A model generated the notes under the pieces. The model saw nothing but the letters and a program-made list of their open reading frames with translations, had not been told where the DNA came from and ran no database searches. A stretch of DNA of 64,000 bases from Byssochlamys sp. IMV 00236 (Eukaryota; Ascomycota; Eurotiomycetes; Eurotiales; Thermoascaceae), in assembly GCA_001931875.2 (NCBI GenBank), contig MSJH02000817.1:1-64000 (forward strand), in the 5' to 3' direction. A program made the translations under genes and the position numbers. The first letter of the stretch is position 1. The number at the start of each line of letters is the position of its first letter. Of this stretch, positions 1-14,442 are shown piece after piece.

Positions 1-111
1 GGGGGAGGGAAGAAGAAGAAGAAAATAAAAGGGGGGGAAGAAAGAAAAAGAAAAAGAAAAAGAAAAAACACCGGGGAAAGAGCGTAACAGATTGATGTCT
101 GCCTGCCTGTC
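1..111. other. purine-rich low-complexity edge
   Basis: The first ~70 bases are almost pure G/A, with GAAGAAGAA and repeated AAAAAG units. This probably belongs to the 3' flank of the transporter that ends at 112. No coding signal is seen. Confidence 0.6.
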
Positions 112-1964
112 TCACTTCCCCTGCGCTTTAGCATTCAATCTCTGTGCTCTCGCGGCTCGCCAGCCAGCACCCCATTTCTGTTCAACCCACAACAGCGGAC
201 TAAGAACTGCCGTAATTCCTGCCAGCAGAAGAAAGGTGTATCTTGGTGTCAAAGCGTCGATCATGGGTTGGGCAATAGCTACACCACCCGCCCCGATCAA
301 GCAGCGCATCAGGTTGTTGACAGCAGTTGCACTGGCACTTGCTCCAGGATATAAGTCAATGACAAGAGCGCTGTTGATACTGAAGACGGCAGTAGCGGAG
401 TAGGCAGTCAAAAATTGTAATATGATCGGAACCGCCATGTGAGTCTCGAGAGAGAATCCGTAAGCCACAGTTGCGATAATAAAAATAGCAGTAATCCACC
501 AGGTGTTGCGCATTCGAGCATACTCGATAGGAAAGTCTGCATGTGTCTTGCTGTTGACAGGGGTATCGGCCGGATATCCATGACTGTTGCGGTACTCTGC
601 TTCCGTCTTTCGGTGGTTAAAGTCCATCAGGTAGCCTGTGGTGAAAGATCCTGTCATACAACCCGCACCTATGATCATGAGTGGTCAGTAAATTTCCGTT
701 TCGGAAGTTTGGAGGACAAACGAATACATACCATTTGCTAGAAAAGTCACCCCGACCATTAGTGAGTTCAAATGGTAGATCTCCTCGAAAAGGGCAGTAG
801 TAGTTGAAGTGATCATGCTCCAGACAGTATATACAATACTTCCAAAAAAGAGAGTGATAAAGACATCTTTCTCCCCCAGAAAGCGTAGTGGCGCGAAGAT
901 AGTGGTGAATGTGACTTTTCGTTTCGGTTGAACATCGTCGGGCTCTGGATCTTTGGCATCTCGTTGACCAGTGATCATATAGATGACTGGTTTATGTATA
1001 CCGGTAAGTGGGACAGTGCCGTTGCCCGCAATTGATCGCAAGGTCTCAGGCAGGAAAAAGACGATAGTAGTGAGAGACAAGCCTCCCACTATTGTCAAGA
1101 ACCAGAATATGGCACGGAACCCAAGAAACTGAGTGATGATTCCACCAAGAACAGGACCTACTGCCTGACCCAACATTCGAACTAGTGGCTGTCAGCTTCC
1201 TCCTGTAATTCTCCGGGGAGCTTTTCTTACCGCCACCGAAGGCGCCAATGAGGCCACCTCGTTCCGCAGATGTCGTGATATCTCCGATTACTCCAGCGCC
1301 TGTATTGATCAGTGGGTGGTTCTCAAATAGCGAGTTGATCATCTTACCGATCGAGATCGTAGCGGCACTACCTGCGGCTTGCAGGGCCCGAAACGCCATG
1401 AGTTCCCCGTAATTCTGAGATACGGCAAGCGCAATATTCGCGATAAGGTATATCACGAACGTGCCCATAAAGATGGGACGTCTACCGATAACGTCTGAGT
1501 AGGATCCCCAAAAGGATGGCGCTATGCCTTGCACGATCATGTAAATCGTGATAGTAAGAGTGGCAAGGGATAGAGAGATATTGAGTTCCTATAGCTAACG
1601 TTAGTCAAGATTGTAGATAACTGGAAGACACAAATTTTCCCTATACCTTTGCGACTTCACCAAGAGCAGGGAAATATATATTAGACGACAGAGGAGAGAA
1701 CAATGCTGCAATTGAGACCAAGTACACCATCTGTTTCTTGCGAGCGCGGGTAAAGACATGATATGGCGGTGGTTGAGGTTTTGATTGACTCTCTGGATCT
1801 AGACTGTTGGCTGTACTGGGGACCGATATTTGGATCGATATTTGGTCCTTCTCTGTAGGTTGGAACTTTGGCGATCTGATCGACTGGGCTGGAGTGGTAT
1901 CCTGACTGTGGATAAACCTGGCGTCTAATGTATCGCTTGGAGCGATATCTCTTTGAATCTCCAT
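112..1964 (-). CDS. MFS drug/polyamine transporter, DHA1 (Qdr-like) type
   Basis: A plasma-membrane H+ antiporter of the major facilitator superfamily; the exact substrate cannot be told. There are four exons: 1647-1964, 1231-1588, 732-1181 and 112-668. The three introns have GT...AG ends, and the joined frame gives 560 residues. A charged, Pro/Gln-rich cytoplasmic N-terminus of about 75 residues precedes the first membrane helix (AALFSPLSSNIYFPALGEVAK). The loop between helices 2 and 3 carries the MFS signature as GSYSDVIGRRPIF. GQAVGPVLGGIITQFLG matches the DHA1 motif C in helix 5. A long central loop (about residues 285-320) separates the two halves of six helices. The start is the ATG at 1964, the first in frame. 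The family is known for export of drugs, polyamines or organic acids (yeast Qdr1-3, Dtr1); the assignment to this subgroup is an inference from motif spacing. Confidence 0.88.
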
Positions 1965-4900
1965 GATGGGCTATGTTCGTTTCGTTCATCAAAAAAAGAA
2001 AGTAAACTCGAAAAAAATGTAGAAGATTGAATAAGGAGAGGTATCCGGTCTTCCTACCTAAATTGCATGCTACTCACCAGCCAACACACGGACGCAATCG
2101 AGCCATATATAGCATAGAATCGGGGGCTCCGTATATCTGGGAGGCGATAAGGCCGAAATCCACATGGGTCTATGCGAAGAGGAGCCGTGAGAGAGCGTTC
2201 TCCACAGTGGGTATAAACTAACAGCCTAGGGGAGAACGATATCACGTCCAGAGGATCTAGTCTAGAACGGTTGACGAACTTACAGGATGAGTCTCACCAG
2301 ACGTAATTTATGTTCCCTCTGGTACCGCTATCCCTTTTGGGCGAACCCAGGGAGTATGTCCCTACTGGCTAGTTAGTAGTTGCCTGTACGTTGTAGTTTA
2401 CAAGGTTATCTCACAATCCTTCTTGATGCGTAATATGCGAGGCACAATCTTCATCTCCTGAGGCAGCATCAGCTGAATTATCCATCAAGACCGGTCCACC
2501 ACCGTCTCACTTGGCAACAGATATAGTATGTCGTAGCGTGGGCGGATTGAAACGCCTACACTATCCTGGCAGCACCTCCTGCATAGGTTCTGGCATAAAT
2601 CTACAGATAGTTAGCTTTGTCTCTTTCACCATCCATGTCCACGTCATTTAATTTTCCTTTCCGAAACATCGCTATAGGCGGACTCGATGAAGTATCGTAT
2701 ACACTAGTAAACTGTCATTATTTGGGGCCGGTCAGGCAGCAAAAGTATCTAAGTGCAACCAGGCAGTAATACTACCAGGGTCTACATATCCCTGGATGGC
2801 TAAGCTGCATGTAACAGAACTTTAAATCGGCCTTCTCCAGTCTCATTGCTGAATATCGTTCGGATACCAAGGGGTAGAGAACCTTGGTATGTCACAACTC
2901 TTCCGTGGCTTGTCGGATCGAGTAGGCTTACGGTCTGCTTACGCTCGATTAACCATGCTTCATTTCCTCCGTACTCCGATCCTTCTTGGCTCTTTTTCAG
3001 TGATTGACAAGCCAAGCAAATGCTAAGCAAATGCTAAGCAATTGTAGTGGGCTTGGCTGCAATCGTCGTTGCGACGTCAAACGCAATCCGGCAAAAGCGG
3101 AAAGGAAAGGACTGAGCGAGATAACCATGCTGCATGTGCTACGTCAAAAAAACAAAAAAGAAAAAGAAAGAAAGAAAGGAATCCCATTTCCTTCCTGAGG
3201 TCCTCGCAGCGCACACATACGCGTCTGTTCCTTGGGAATGTAACGGCTTTGATCATTACCGTTCAAGGCAAAAGATACCTAGATATCTCGAAAGATGGCC
3301 AAAGCAGGCCAGGCAGTGACGTGTCTCAGCACACAATGGCTAACACCCGGATACAGCCGATTATTTTAACTAATTGTTATTAGTTAGTTAGCTGGACACC
3401 TGAATAATAATAATAGTCAGCACTATTCGCAGTGCGGGTGTGGCCATTGATACCTATCTCTTTCTCGTAAGGAGTCTCCTACCTAGACTAGCGTATCTAG
3501 CGGGAGTTCCTGGAGGTAGGAAGAAGCTACGGAACTAGCGCGAGGATCTGATGGTCAACGAACGCCACCTTTCCATACAAATGGACTCGATCTGCGCACT
3601 AAGTCTGAATAGTGGTCGCAGTTCCGGTGCTCGAGGACGGGAACGCCGATCAGCGGGTTCCTGTCAAAGCATGCCTTACCAGGTACAACGAACAAAAATA
3701 GGCGCTACGGAGCCCGAACTTGGCGGCTGAGCGAACCAATCTTGACCTCGGGAAACTGCGACAAGATTAAATCGACGCGAGAACATAAAACACATTGGAA
3801 TACTCGTCACAAGGATGGCAGGTCGGCCGAATGTCTTGGATCTCAGTCACTGCCAAGACGACGATCGAAGGAGGTATACTCAAACGATCTGCAGGAGTTC
3901 CTGGTCAACAAACGCGTGGCTTCGAATTAGGGTCCTATAGTCAACCTCAGCCAATCGTGCCCACTCTCATGTTCGACAAGGAGAGTCCCTGGACCCATCC
4001 AGAATCACGTAGTTCAACTTCATGGTGGCCATCTCCAGATATGCATCAGGGACGAGATTATGACTGGGTCGATCGCTCTCCTTTGCGAGATGCTTGCGCG
4101 GCCAGCTCAAGAAGAACCTATGATGACTGTGGGTAACGGACAATTATCAATTAGTTAGTTAACTAGTTAGTTAGTTATTCTACGGGGTAGTTATGTAACT
4201 ATGTATGTACATACCTAACCTGGTCAAATCTGGAGTTTCGAATCAGGGATTCACGTACTGTAATTTAGGGGTCCTGAGGTTTCCAATGGGTGGTGCACGG
4301 TGACATGCTCATCTTCGGAATACTGCAAGCGCGGGAACCAGCCTCTATTTTGGTAAAGCCAAATCTTGATTCAAAGACCTGATTTTTTTTGGGGAGGGGG
4401 GGCCTGTCTAGTAGTCTACCTACCTAGTCTATAATGACTTCTGCATAAAGACATCAAAGAGCAACCCACCAGACGATTCTACGAAAGAAAGCACGAGCTA
4501 CAGGGCTTAGAAAGCGAAGATCGACTCACTACACCTCATGCGATGTCACCCGAAGTTTCTCGGAGACATACCGAGAGTTCTAACTAGGTAATTATTAGCC
4601 ATCAGAACGTCCGGAAACAAAATCCTTGCCGATTCTTCTAGATCGATCCGGATGCATCCTGCGCCAAGAATGCCGTGACACCGACTGGTCCTCTATCCTG
4701 AGGTCAATGCTACTAGGTAGTAGGTACTAGGTTCAGAATAGCTTGTACTTATGCTCTGTATACTCCGTACAGTGTATAACTAGAAGTCAGTATAGTTTAG
4801 GTAGTTACCTCTCATCTCGGAGTTTATGACGGCCTGCGAGGTCCTCTTTGGTACACTAGAAACCAGCAAGTTCTTCACTGAAAAAAGGGAAAAAATTAAA

Positions 4901-7778
4901 CAAAAAAAATAAAAAAGAGCTCTAAACTAGATGCTGCAGGAATGGGCTGCCAAGATTAACAAACAAGAATCTCAATCACACTACGAGTTATAGTACCCCC
5001 CTGGTGCCAACTCCGAAAACCGGCTATGGCCTAACTCGTCGACAAGGCCGGCCTCCAAAGACAGAAAAAAAACAAATGTCGAGTTAGAATTGCTTCGGTG
5101 TCTGAAGTTGAGCACGTTCTATCATTTCGCGCCATTCAGACATTGAGCCATAAGGCTAGAGGTCTCGACCATGTCCAGTGCGAGGAACTAGACACACCAA
5201 CGTCTGGTAACAAAAGATAGTTGAGATCCACATCTGTGACAATCAAAAGCTAATTCACCACTTTTAAAAAGTATAGATGGTCAGTCAGACCTGAAGAACT
5301 TGCCACCTCCAACCTCCGTCGCCTCCAGGTCGAGATGCCAAGAAAGACGGCTGTACTCATGCATGAGATGAGTCCTACCGGCCCGAGTGAACTCGCATTC
5401 TCCGACGGGATACTACCGCTTGTCGGCTGCATAAGTAATAATAACTAACGGATATGTGCTTCTTGGGATCAGTGTAACATCGCACATACATAAGAGTGAT
5501 CGAGTCCAGCAAACCCACCCACCCGCGAGAGTAGCTTGGGAGTTTCTCTTGGCTGCATGGGCTTGTAAGCAAAACACTCAATATTAAGACTATCTAGATA
5601 GTTCGAGGTGGTTATCTTATTGGGTACAGATAAAACTCTCATTCACTACATAAGGTCCCCATGATCTTAACTACATGGTATGGTAAGAACCTCTGGATAT
5701 CCCACAATGTCGGATTCGGATCAAAGGAGCTGGCTGGGCAACCCACCCCCACACCCAACCCACCTCGGAAAAGATAACGCAGAACCGTTCTCGATCACGA
5801 TATCTTCCGAGAAGAAACACATCTCATGGAGCAATCGGAAAGTTTATCGCAGTGGAGAAGAGTCCAAGACCGTTCATGGAACTGGAACGTGCAATACATG
5901 ACTCGACAGGGATTCTTGAACACTGCCACCAAGACATGTTGATCATCTGCTTGTCAGCCGAATTGCCTGCATATAGATCTCATCGGAATTTCCAGCAAGA
6001 TCGAACAAGACGTCAAAGAAATATCCGATCGCAAGATGAAAAACACACAGACCAATTCCAAAGCTTGTTTCTACAAAGGTGTTGATAGGGCAATGCGCAG
6101 CTCTTCTCTACTTACTCAGAGTGAGCGTCTGCTTCCAAGAGCTTGGCAAACAGATCATGCGAAATATCGACGCGACCGAGACCTGCACTGCACCAGTAAG
6201 GCATGCTCTCAGTGTCACTCAGGCGAAGACAGATTTGACACGTCAACGCAGCAACAGCACGAGGCCCGATACTTACTGTCGAGTCCTAAACCACGAAAGC
6301 AAAAGCCGAATCTAGACATACATTCGGGATAACATGCACTAGCTATCTCCTATTGATATAGGATTCCACAGGTCCATGAGCCCGGAGCCTTGTCAGAATC
6401 CAGGTTTTGTATCGATCCCTGAACGGGCACGGAAGCAAACAGCATGAGTTGCTTGCTTGACTGTATCTTGAAGAAGGGAGGTTAGCCCCCTCTTCATCTC
6501 CTAATTACACAACGAATCCAGAATATAGGGATCTAGCAGGCTCTATCATGCCAAGAACGTGACACGAACAGACGATAAACATGACAGGTCACGCGCGTCC
6601 TTTGCGCGCAGATATTTTGATCCTGATTTTCAATTATATTCTCTCTCTCAGGTAAGTTAAATATCACCTCTATTTTTATTATTGTACTTTTAAAATCTCC
6701 AGATGTTGGTGTATGATTCGAGAGGATATACTGTCGAGCAAGTTTACCTAAATGCATCGCATGCCCTTATTATATCAAACCATATAGATCAATACTACAC
6801 ACTACGCTACACCACCAACTAACAATAAATAAATAAAACCCCAAGAATCTCACAGCTCCACAACTCCTCTATTCCAGAGAGGCAGGCAGTTTAGATACCA
6901 CGAAGAAAAAAAAACCCTCCACCCCGATTTTGGCAGACAGGGGCTTTCAATCTCCTTTATCTCCAGTAATCCCCTAAGGCTCCAGGAAGATTTCGAACAG
7001 TTCATAGCTAGACTTCAGAACCTACCTAGGCGGAGTCTAACCACAACACTACCTTGGCTCCATGTTGAGAGGATAGACCTTGTTGTGATATATATATATG
7101 TGAAGTGGTGTGTGGGGAGGGTTTCTTTGTCATCACATGTTTGTGGTCTTATGCGCATGGCAGATATTTGTATGGTATGAAACAGTCCGGATTGCCAGCT
7201 TGTGTGCAGTAGAAGTTGTTGATAATGAAATGATTGGCTTTGAGAGAGCTATGCAGCATTATTATCCCTTCTTCTTGGTATGATTTTCTCATAGGAGAGG
7301 ACACCCTCTGAGATGTCATGGTATATTAGGATATTACTCTTACTTTGTGTGAGTACCTGCAGTTTGTTTTGGTACTCGAAGGAAAAGGTGGCCTTCTCTT
7401 GACTGTCAGTGAAGCAGAAGAGCTCGGCTTCGTGTCTTGCATATCTATGGGCTACCGATTTCGCCACACGAGCTCTATTTCCAGATACAGAAGCATCATG
7501 AACCACCCGCTCTCATAGTCGAAGAGAATTCTCTATCAATACGTTTCGTTTCGTTGGGAAAAAGTATCGAGATCTAGCAACGATGATGATACACCAGAAG
7601 TTGAACAAGGGAAAAGTTGAGAATTAGGCGGCTAATCCGGGAACAGCCGCTACTGTCCGTCTGGCTGAGGGTATGTTCCTGACCCGAATTCCTCTCTCCG
7701 ACAAGATACACATATCCGACATGGCCAAAGAAAAAAAAAATGTAGCATAGAAACGGTTACCGGTACGGCGATAACATC
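1965..7778. other. 5.8 kb stretch without recognisable genes
   Basis: All open frames here are short (under about 115 codons), unsupported by splice-consistent extensions, and match no family I recognise. The DNA contains (TTAG)n-type runs near 3380-3393 and 4153-4182, poly-A tracts near 4880-4915 and a TA run at 7091-7100. The left ~300 bases are the promoter of the transporter gene and the right few hundred the 3' flank of LSC1. I see no transposase or reverse transcriptase remnant. Confidence 0.6.
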
Positions 7779-9158
<1,380 letters not shown>

Positions 9159-9534
9159 GACTGCGATCTGTGAGAGACGAAAAAAGCCGGGATGAAGCAA
9201 AACAAATACGAAACGAAGGAAGAGTGATGGATATGGGAAAAGCAAAACGGACTTGGTCAGTCCTGGCGCGCCCTGGGGATTCACCGAGCTGCGCAAAGGG
9301 GACAAAGCTTAGGCGGCTCCCGACTTCTGTTCTTAGCCGACAAACAGCCTCGGCCCTCCTCCACTCTATTTTTTTTCCCTACGAGTGCGACTGCTGCCAA
9401 CCAACGCCCCACGGATCTTGCGGTGCGGGATAGATAGCGTCAAAAGTCTAGCTCGTTGCTATATCTGTATTTGATCACTGACACTATTTTTGTTCCTGTC
9501 CTGCGACCGCCGTCACGCGGGTGACTCCTCCACG
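9159..9534. promoter_or_regulatory. shared divergent promoter LSC1/ELP3
   Basis: A 376 bp gap separates the ATG of LSC1 (minus) from the ATG of ELP3 (plus), so both promoters must sit here or overlap. A T-rich run is at 9369-9377. No binding site can be assigned by eye. Confidence 0.55.
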
Positions 9535-11318
9535 ATGGCGACCGAGACGATGACCATCCCCCCACCATCGCAGCACAAGCTGTCGAAGAACGCAAAGTTG
9601 GCCCCGGAAAATGAACGGTACATGCGGGCATGCTCAGATATCGCAAATGCCCTGATCCAGGAATATGAGTCGCAGAAGGATTTCTCGAAGCCCAAGCGGG
9701 ATATTAACTTGAACAAACTGCGGAGTCAGGTGTCGAAAAAGCATCACTTGAGTACGCAGCCATCTCTCACGGCGATCATTGCGGCCGTGCCTGAGCACTA
9801 TAAAAAATACATTCTTCCTAAGCTGATCGCGAAGCCTATAAGTATGTGTGGCCTTCTCCTCTGCTATCTTCCTGGTTGCTAATCTGTGATGAAGGAACGT
9901 CTTCTGGTATCGCCGTGGTGGCGGTTATGTGCAAACCCCATCGATGCCCGCATATCGCCTACACCGGAAACATCTGCGTCTACTGCCCGGGTGGACCGGA
10001 TTCTGATTTCGAATATTCGACCCAGTCGTATACCGGATATGAACCGACATCCATGCGAGCAATCAGAGCGCGTTACGATCCTTTCGAGCAGGCTCGAGGA
10101 CGTGTTGATCAGATCAAGTCTCTGGGACACAGTGTGGACAAGGTCGAATACATCATTATGGGTGGAACGTTTATGTCGCTTCCTGTCGACTACAGAGAGT
10201 CGTTCATCTCACAGTTGCACAACGCTCTGAGTGGATATCAGACCGATAACGTGGACGAGGCGGTTCAGGCTGGTGAGATGAGCAACATCAAATGTGTGGG
10301 GATTACCATCGAAACACGACCGGATTACTGCCTGGATACCCACCTTAGTGATATGCTTCGCTATGGATGTACGAGATTGGAGATTGGAGTGCAGAGTCTT
10401 TACGAGGACGTCGCGCGGGACACCAACAGAGGCCACACAGTTGCGGCCGTCGCAGAGACTTTCAAGCTGGCCAAAGATGCAGGATTCAAGGTAGTCAGCC
10501 ACATGATGCCCGATCTTCCCAACGTGGGTATGGAGCGCGATCTCGACCAGTTCCGCGAGTACTTCGAGAACCCCGCCTTCCGAACCGATGGTCTGAAGAT
10601 CTACCCGACGCTGGTCATTCGAGGAACAGGTCTCTATGAGCTCTGGAGGACAGGCCGATACAAGAACTACACGCCCAATGCGCTGATCGACATTGTCGCC
10701 CGTATTCTTGCGCTGGTGCCTCCGTGGACCCGTATCTACCGTGTGCAGCGTGATATTCCCATGCCTCTGGTCACGTCAGGTGTTGAAAATGGAAACCTTC
10801 GAGAGCTGGCTCTGAGCAGGATGAAGGACTTTGGCACGACTTGTCGCGATGTACGGACTCGTGAGGTCGGTATCAATGAGGTGAAGAATAAGATCCGTCC
10901 GTCTCAGGTGGAACTAGTCCGCCGTGACTACACAGCCAACGGCGGCTGGGAAACTTTCCTGGCATACGAGGACCCGAAGCAGGATATCCTCATTGGACTG
11001 CTTCGTCTGCGAAAGTGTTCTGCCACGCACACCTTCCGCCCCGAACTCACCGGCCAGCAGACCAGTCTTGTTCGAGAGTTGCACGTATACGGCTCCGCTG
11101 TGCCTCTGCATGGGCGCGATCCACGCAAGTTCCAGCACCGTGGTTTCGGAACTCTGCTCATGGAAGAGGCCGAACGCATCGCCCGAGAGGAGCACGGCAG
11201 CCGAAAGATCAGCGTTATTTCTGGCGTTGGTGTTCGCAGCTACTACGCCCGTCTAGGCTATCACCTTGATGGTCCTTACATGTCGAAGATGCTGGATCCG
11301 ATTGAAGATGAAGAGTAG
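9535..11318 (+). CDS. ELP3: Elongator complex catalytic subunit Elp3
   Basis: tRNA uridine-34 carboxymethyltransferase of the Elongator complex, which makes the cm5U-type wobble modifications that help decode Lys, Gln and Glu codons. Two exons, 9535-9841 and 9895-11318, joined across a 53 bp intron, give 576 aa. The radical-SAM iron-sulfur motif is seen as Cys120-x9-Cys130-x2-Cys133 ([14 protein letters not shown]), followed by the barrel with [14 protein letters not shown] and IETRPDYC. The C-terminal GNAT acetyltransferase domain carries the acetyl-CoA loop [17 protein letters not shown] and ends [16 protein letters not shown], as in yeast Elp3. The start is the ATG at 9535, the first in frame; the N-terminus is basic, as expected for tRNA binding. 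The gene is divergent from LSC1. Confidence 0.97.
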
Positions 11319-12564
11319 GCTCTCTCTTCCAATCATTTCACGCGCATATATCTATAACGGTGTTCATGACATTAGAATTTCACGTATGTGAACAAAAAAG
11401 GACTAGACGGAAGGTGGGCCTCTCAAAAGAGCGCTGGGCGTTATATCCTGGTCGGATCTTATATCTTTGCATTTATTGGCGTTGGCTTTGAGAATTAAAT
11501 CCATTTGGACAAACGAAAAGTATTGCGCGTGTCATGTATATAGACTAGTAGTATCTCGACGGAATCAAGATTGCATCCATCACATCCATCCATTAACTAG
11601 TTACTCAGTTTCATCTAGCGCATTAACAATCGGCCATTTTCTACATTTTCGTTATCATCCAAGTATAATCCCCAAGCCGGTTTTAAATATAAGCACATCC
11701 CGAACATGCACCGCATCGGCTTCCCGAGCGGATAATGAAACTGCCGGAAAGCAGACAAACGAGTCAGTACCATAGCACGGATGTGCAGTAAAAGAACAAG
11801 CCCGCACAAGCCCACGAGTCTTCCTATCGTAATCTCGGATTCAGAACTAACCTGTAACTGTAATAATAGATCATTTCAACATGGGTTTATTCCACATATT
11901 CTTTGTGTCGACAATTGAAAAGAGCTCAATAACTACCAGACTTGCTTACTGTGAGTCTCCTGGCTCATAGTTAGCCTGTCAAAGTCCCAGGATCACGGAA
12001 GTCAAGTGGAAAAGCTGAACGTCTATCACAGATGAATGGAATCAAAATTATACAAAGTATGACCTTAGAAAGCAACTCAAGCAAATGGCAAGGCCAATGC
12101 CAGTTGTGTGGGGCATCTCCCGACATGCGGAGGGGCCCCAGTGTGTTATACATGTAAGGGCATTAGTTGATTGCGAGAAGCGGTCGGTTCGAACATTCCT
12201 CTTTTGCGTTTGTCTAGTTTCTGATCACTCGATGTACGAACAGCAAGGCAGCGAGACCTAAGATATCACCGGAAGGAAAGAGCGAGGAGGGAAAAAGGAA
12301 AAGGAAAAACACCATGAGCAAACAGATCGCATAGACGCCTGGTATGTACCATAACAATAACCAGCCAATAATTTAACAATAAATAGAAAGCGTGTAACCC
12401 ATAACTTGTAGAAGCCGTGTGATGTCGAGTCCACGCTTGTCCATGACGCTTTGAATGGGGATAGATCCGATAGCATCTTCCCCGTAACAACACGGGACGA
12501 ACTCGTATCCCACTTCAATGTCATACGCTATCCATTCCCAACAGTATAGTATAGTAGCAATCCT
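11319..12564. other. intergenic, convergent 3' flanks
   Basis: The 3' flank of ELP3 and of the small minus-strand gene at 12565. Only scattered short open frames are present, without splice support or family resemblance. Nothing else is recognised. Confidence 0.55.
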
Positions 12565-13058
12565 TTATTGAAGTGATATGGCTCCCCTCCGACTGCTCCG
12601 CAGGTGGAGGTATGCTTGGAAGCCACAAAAAACGAAGAACGCCTGTTTCAGTAAGATTGACAATCAGCAATTGCGTTACCGAGATGATGTTCCTAGGACG
12701 GAAAGAGTGAGACGCACCGCATAGACAATCACAGCTGTGAAAATGGACGCAGCAACCGCCGGGCCGTCCTCGGGGTCATTCTCTGAGCCGGTGAAAGAGT
12801 GGTGGTTTTTCTGTTTACGTTAGTATATCATATCATTCTAGTTATCATTCCGCAAGTCATGATGGCGTCAACGATATCGATCGCAAGGGAAGGTCGACGA
12901 ACCCCGTATAGAGAACCCAGGACGGAGAGGATGACGATCGCAAAGAGCGAGATCACAACACTGTCCCATCACATATTAGCAACCACATCATCTCATACAA
13001 GTGGATAGGGCTAGACTCACCAGCTCCAGGCATTCAGCGCAGAGACGACAGGCTTCAT
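12565..13058 (-). CDS. RNase-kappa family protein, V-ATPase Vo subunit f
   Basis: A small two-helix membrane protein of the RNase K / V-ATPase subunit f family (yeast YPR170W-B), a component of the Vo proton channel of the vacuolar ATPase. Four short exons, 13021-13058, 12903-12960, 12718-12810 and 12565-12642, join in one frame to 88 residues; yeast has 85. What shows the family: an N-terminus MKPVVSALNAW, helix 1 CVVISLFAIVILSVLGSLYG, the luminal stretch NHHSFTGSENDPEDGPAVA (nearly the same as yeast NHESFVGSINDPEDGPAVA), helix 2 VYAAFFVFCGFQAYL, and a short basic tail. Intron 2 uses a less usual GTTCGT donor; the other two use GTGAGT and GTGCGT. No single exon exceeds 93 bp, so the gene is invisible to simple open-frame searches. 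The yeast comparison is from memory of the family and should be confirmed by alignment. Confidence 0.88.
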
Positions 13059-13635
13059 CGTGACGGACTGTGGAGGGACGTCGGAGGAAGGTAGCTGGAG
13101 AAAATTGGGAAAACGATAATATCGTGCCGCGACACGGGATAACAAGGAACTTTAGGCTGGCGTAATATATAGCTCGTAGATTTCAATCGCAGGAAAATAG
13201 GCGGGGTGTGATTGGAGATGTGAATATCTGCCCAGATGCTCTGGAGCTCTGAGGACGTTACGATGCGCTCCGTTGCGGACGAGGCACGGGGTCGGCCTGG
13301 TGGGAGCGTCATTGGCTAGCCGTTTTGGGTCGCCTCCGCCGATGCCGCCTCAGGAAGCACATCGAGTACTTTTGATCGTACGGCGGACAATCAACCTCGA
13401 AGACGATGGTTTGTGCTAGAAGAAAAGAAGAGCTACATTATTTCCATTGTCGATCTGAAAAGAGCATTGGATAGGCTAATGACTCAAAATTATATCTACT
13501 GAGGATAAATTCTTGACAAAGCCGAACCGGTTGATAAAATCTGGATAACTTCAGGTTTTCCTATCTAAGAAAAACACAGTTGGGCGTGCTGGTGGCTAGC
13601 TTAAGGGGGACTGGTGAGTGCAGCAATGTTACCTG

Positions 13636-13743
13636 CAGGTGGTCTGTCTTTTCATCATGTTCCAGCAGGATCTAAAACTAGGATAGAACCTGCTTAGACC
13701 CTTCAGATCTAGATTATTTGTAAAATTGGGAGTTGAATATGGG
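13636..13743 (+). repeat. left copy of diverged direct repeat
   Basis: About 107 bp beginning AGGTGGTCTGTC and ending GAATATGGG. By hand alignment it is roughly 70-75% identical, with one indel, to 15584-15690 in the same orientation. The two copies could be ends of a decayed LTR-type element or two independent copies of a short repeat. Confidence 0.6.
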
Positions 13744-14442
13744 ATCAGCTTACCTTAGATCTTGAGTTAAACAGAAAACCTAGCTACTCGCTAGGAGATT
13801 CGAGATAACTGTGCCGCCGTGCCATTTAGGATTCACTAATCTCTCCACGGGGTGAACTTGCCATTTCAGATCAGTTGATGAATGCAGAGTTACATTCCCA
13901 TCAGAGCGTGACTGTATTTCCCCAGGGAATCGTAAAGTATGAAGCTACATTTTTTGGTCTTTTCCTGAGATTTAAAGTATTAGAAACCTCACTATAGTTT
14001 CTCCTCCATCAGTTTCGCTTTTCCTCACTCTTCCGGACCAACGCTTATATCGTCTATATACACAACTATCACATTAACGGTTATTATAATTCAATAGACA
14101 TTCTTGTAATATTCTACAAGATCTCCAATATATATGCTTCAGATATGTCATTACTCCATTTCTAGTGCAGCTATAATCCGTGATGGTAAAACGCCGATTT
14201 CGTCTAGACGCCTGTAAGGGACCTCCCTTTCGCGCAGGGAAAGGGATACTGCTCTGCCAAAATCAGTGGCAGGTTCGAGACATCTTTTCTCTTATTTCTT
14301 TTGATTTTTGGTCACCCTGCGAATCGTCATTTTTGCTGTAGGTGATATCTCTCACTTTCGTGTCCCTGAACTCAACGATTACCTCGTCTAGGACTATAAA
14401 CTAGCCTCTGTTTCGAACTATATGCTGACAGCTAGCTAATTA

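Noticed and set aside
3363..4182. (TTAG)n runs about 780 bp apart as possible element ends
   Set aside because: The runs are simple repeats and the flanks do not align, so there is no evidence for paired termini.
7249..7506. 85-codon minus-strand frame downstream of LSC1
   Set aside because: No motif or splice support; probably chance in the 3' flank.
14190..14275. tRNA-like look of the stretch ending GGTTCGAGAC
   Set aside because: I could not fold consistent acceptor, anticodon and T arms; only the T-loop-like GGTTCGA is present.
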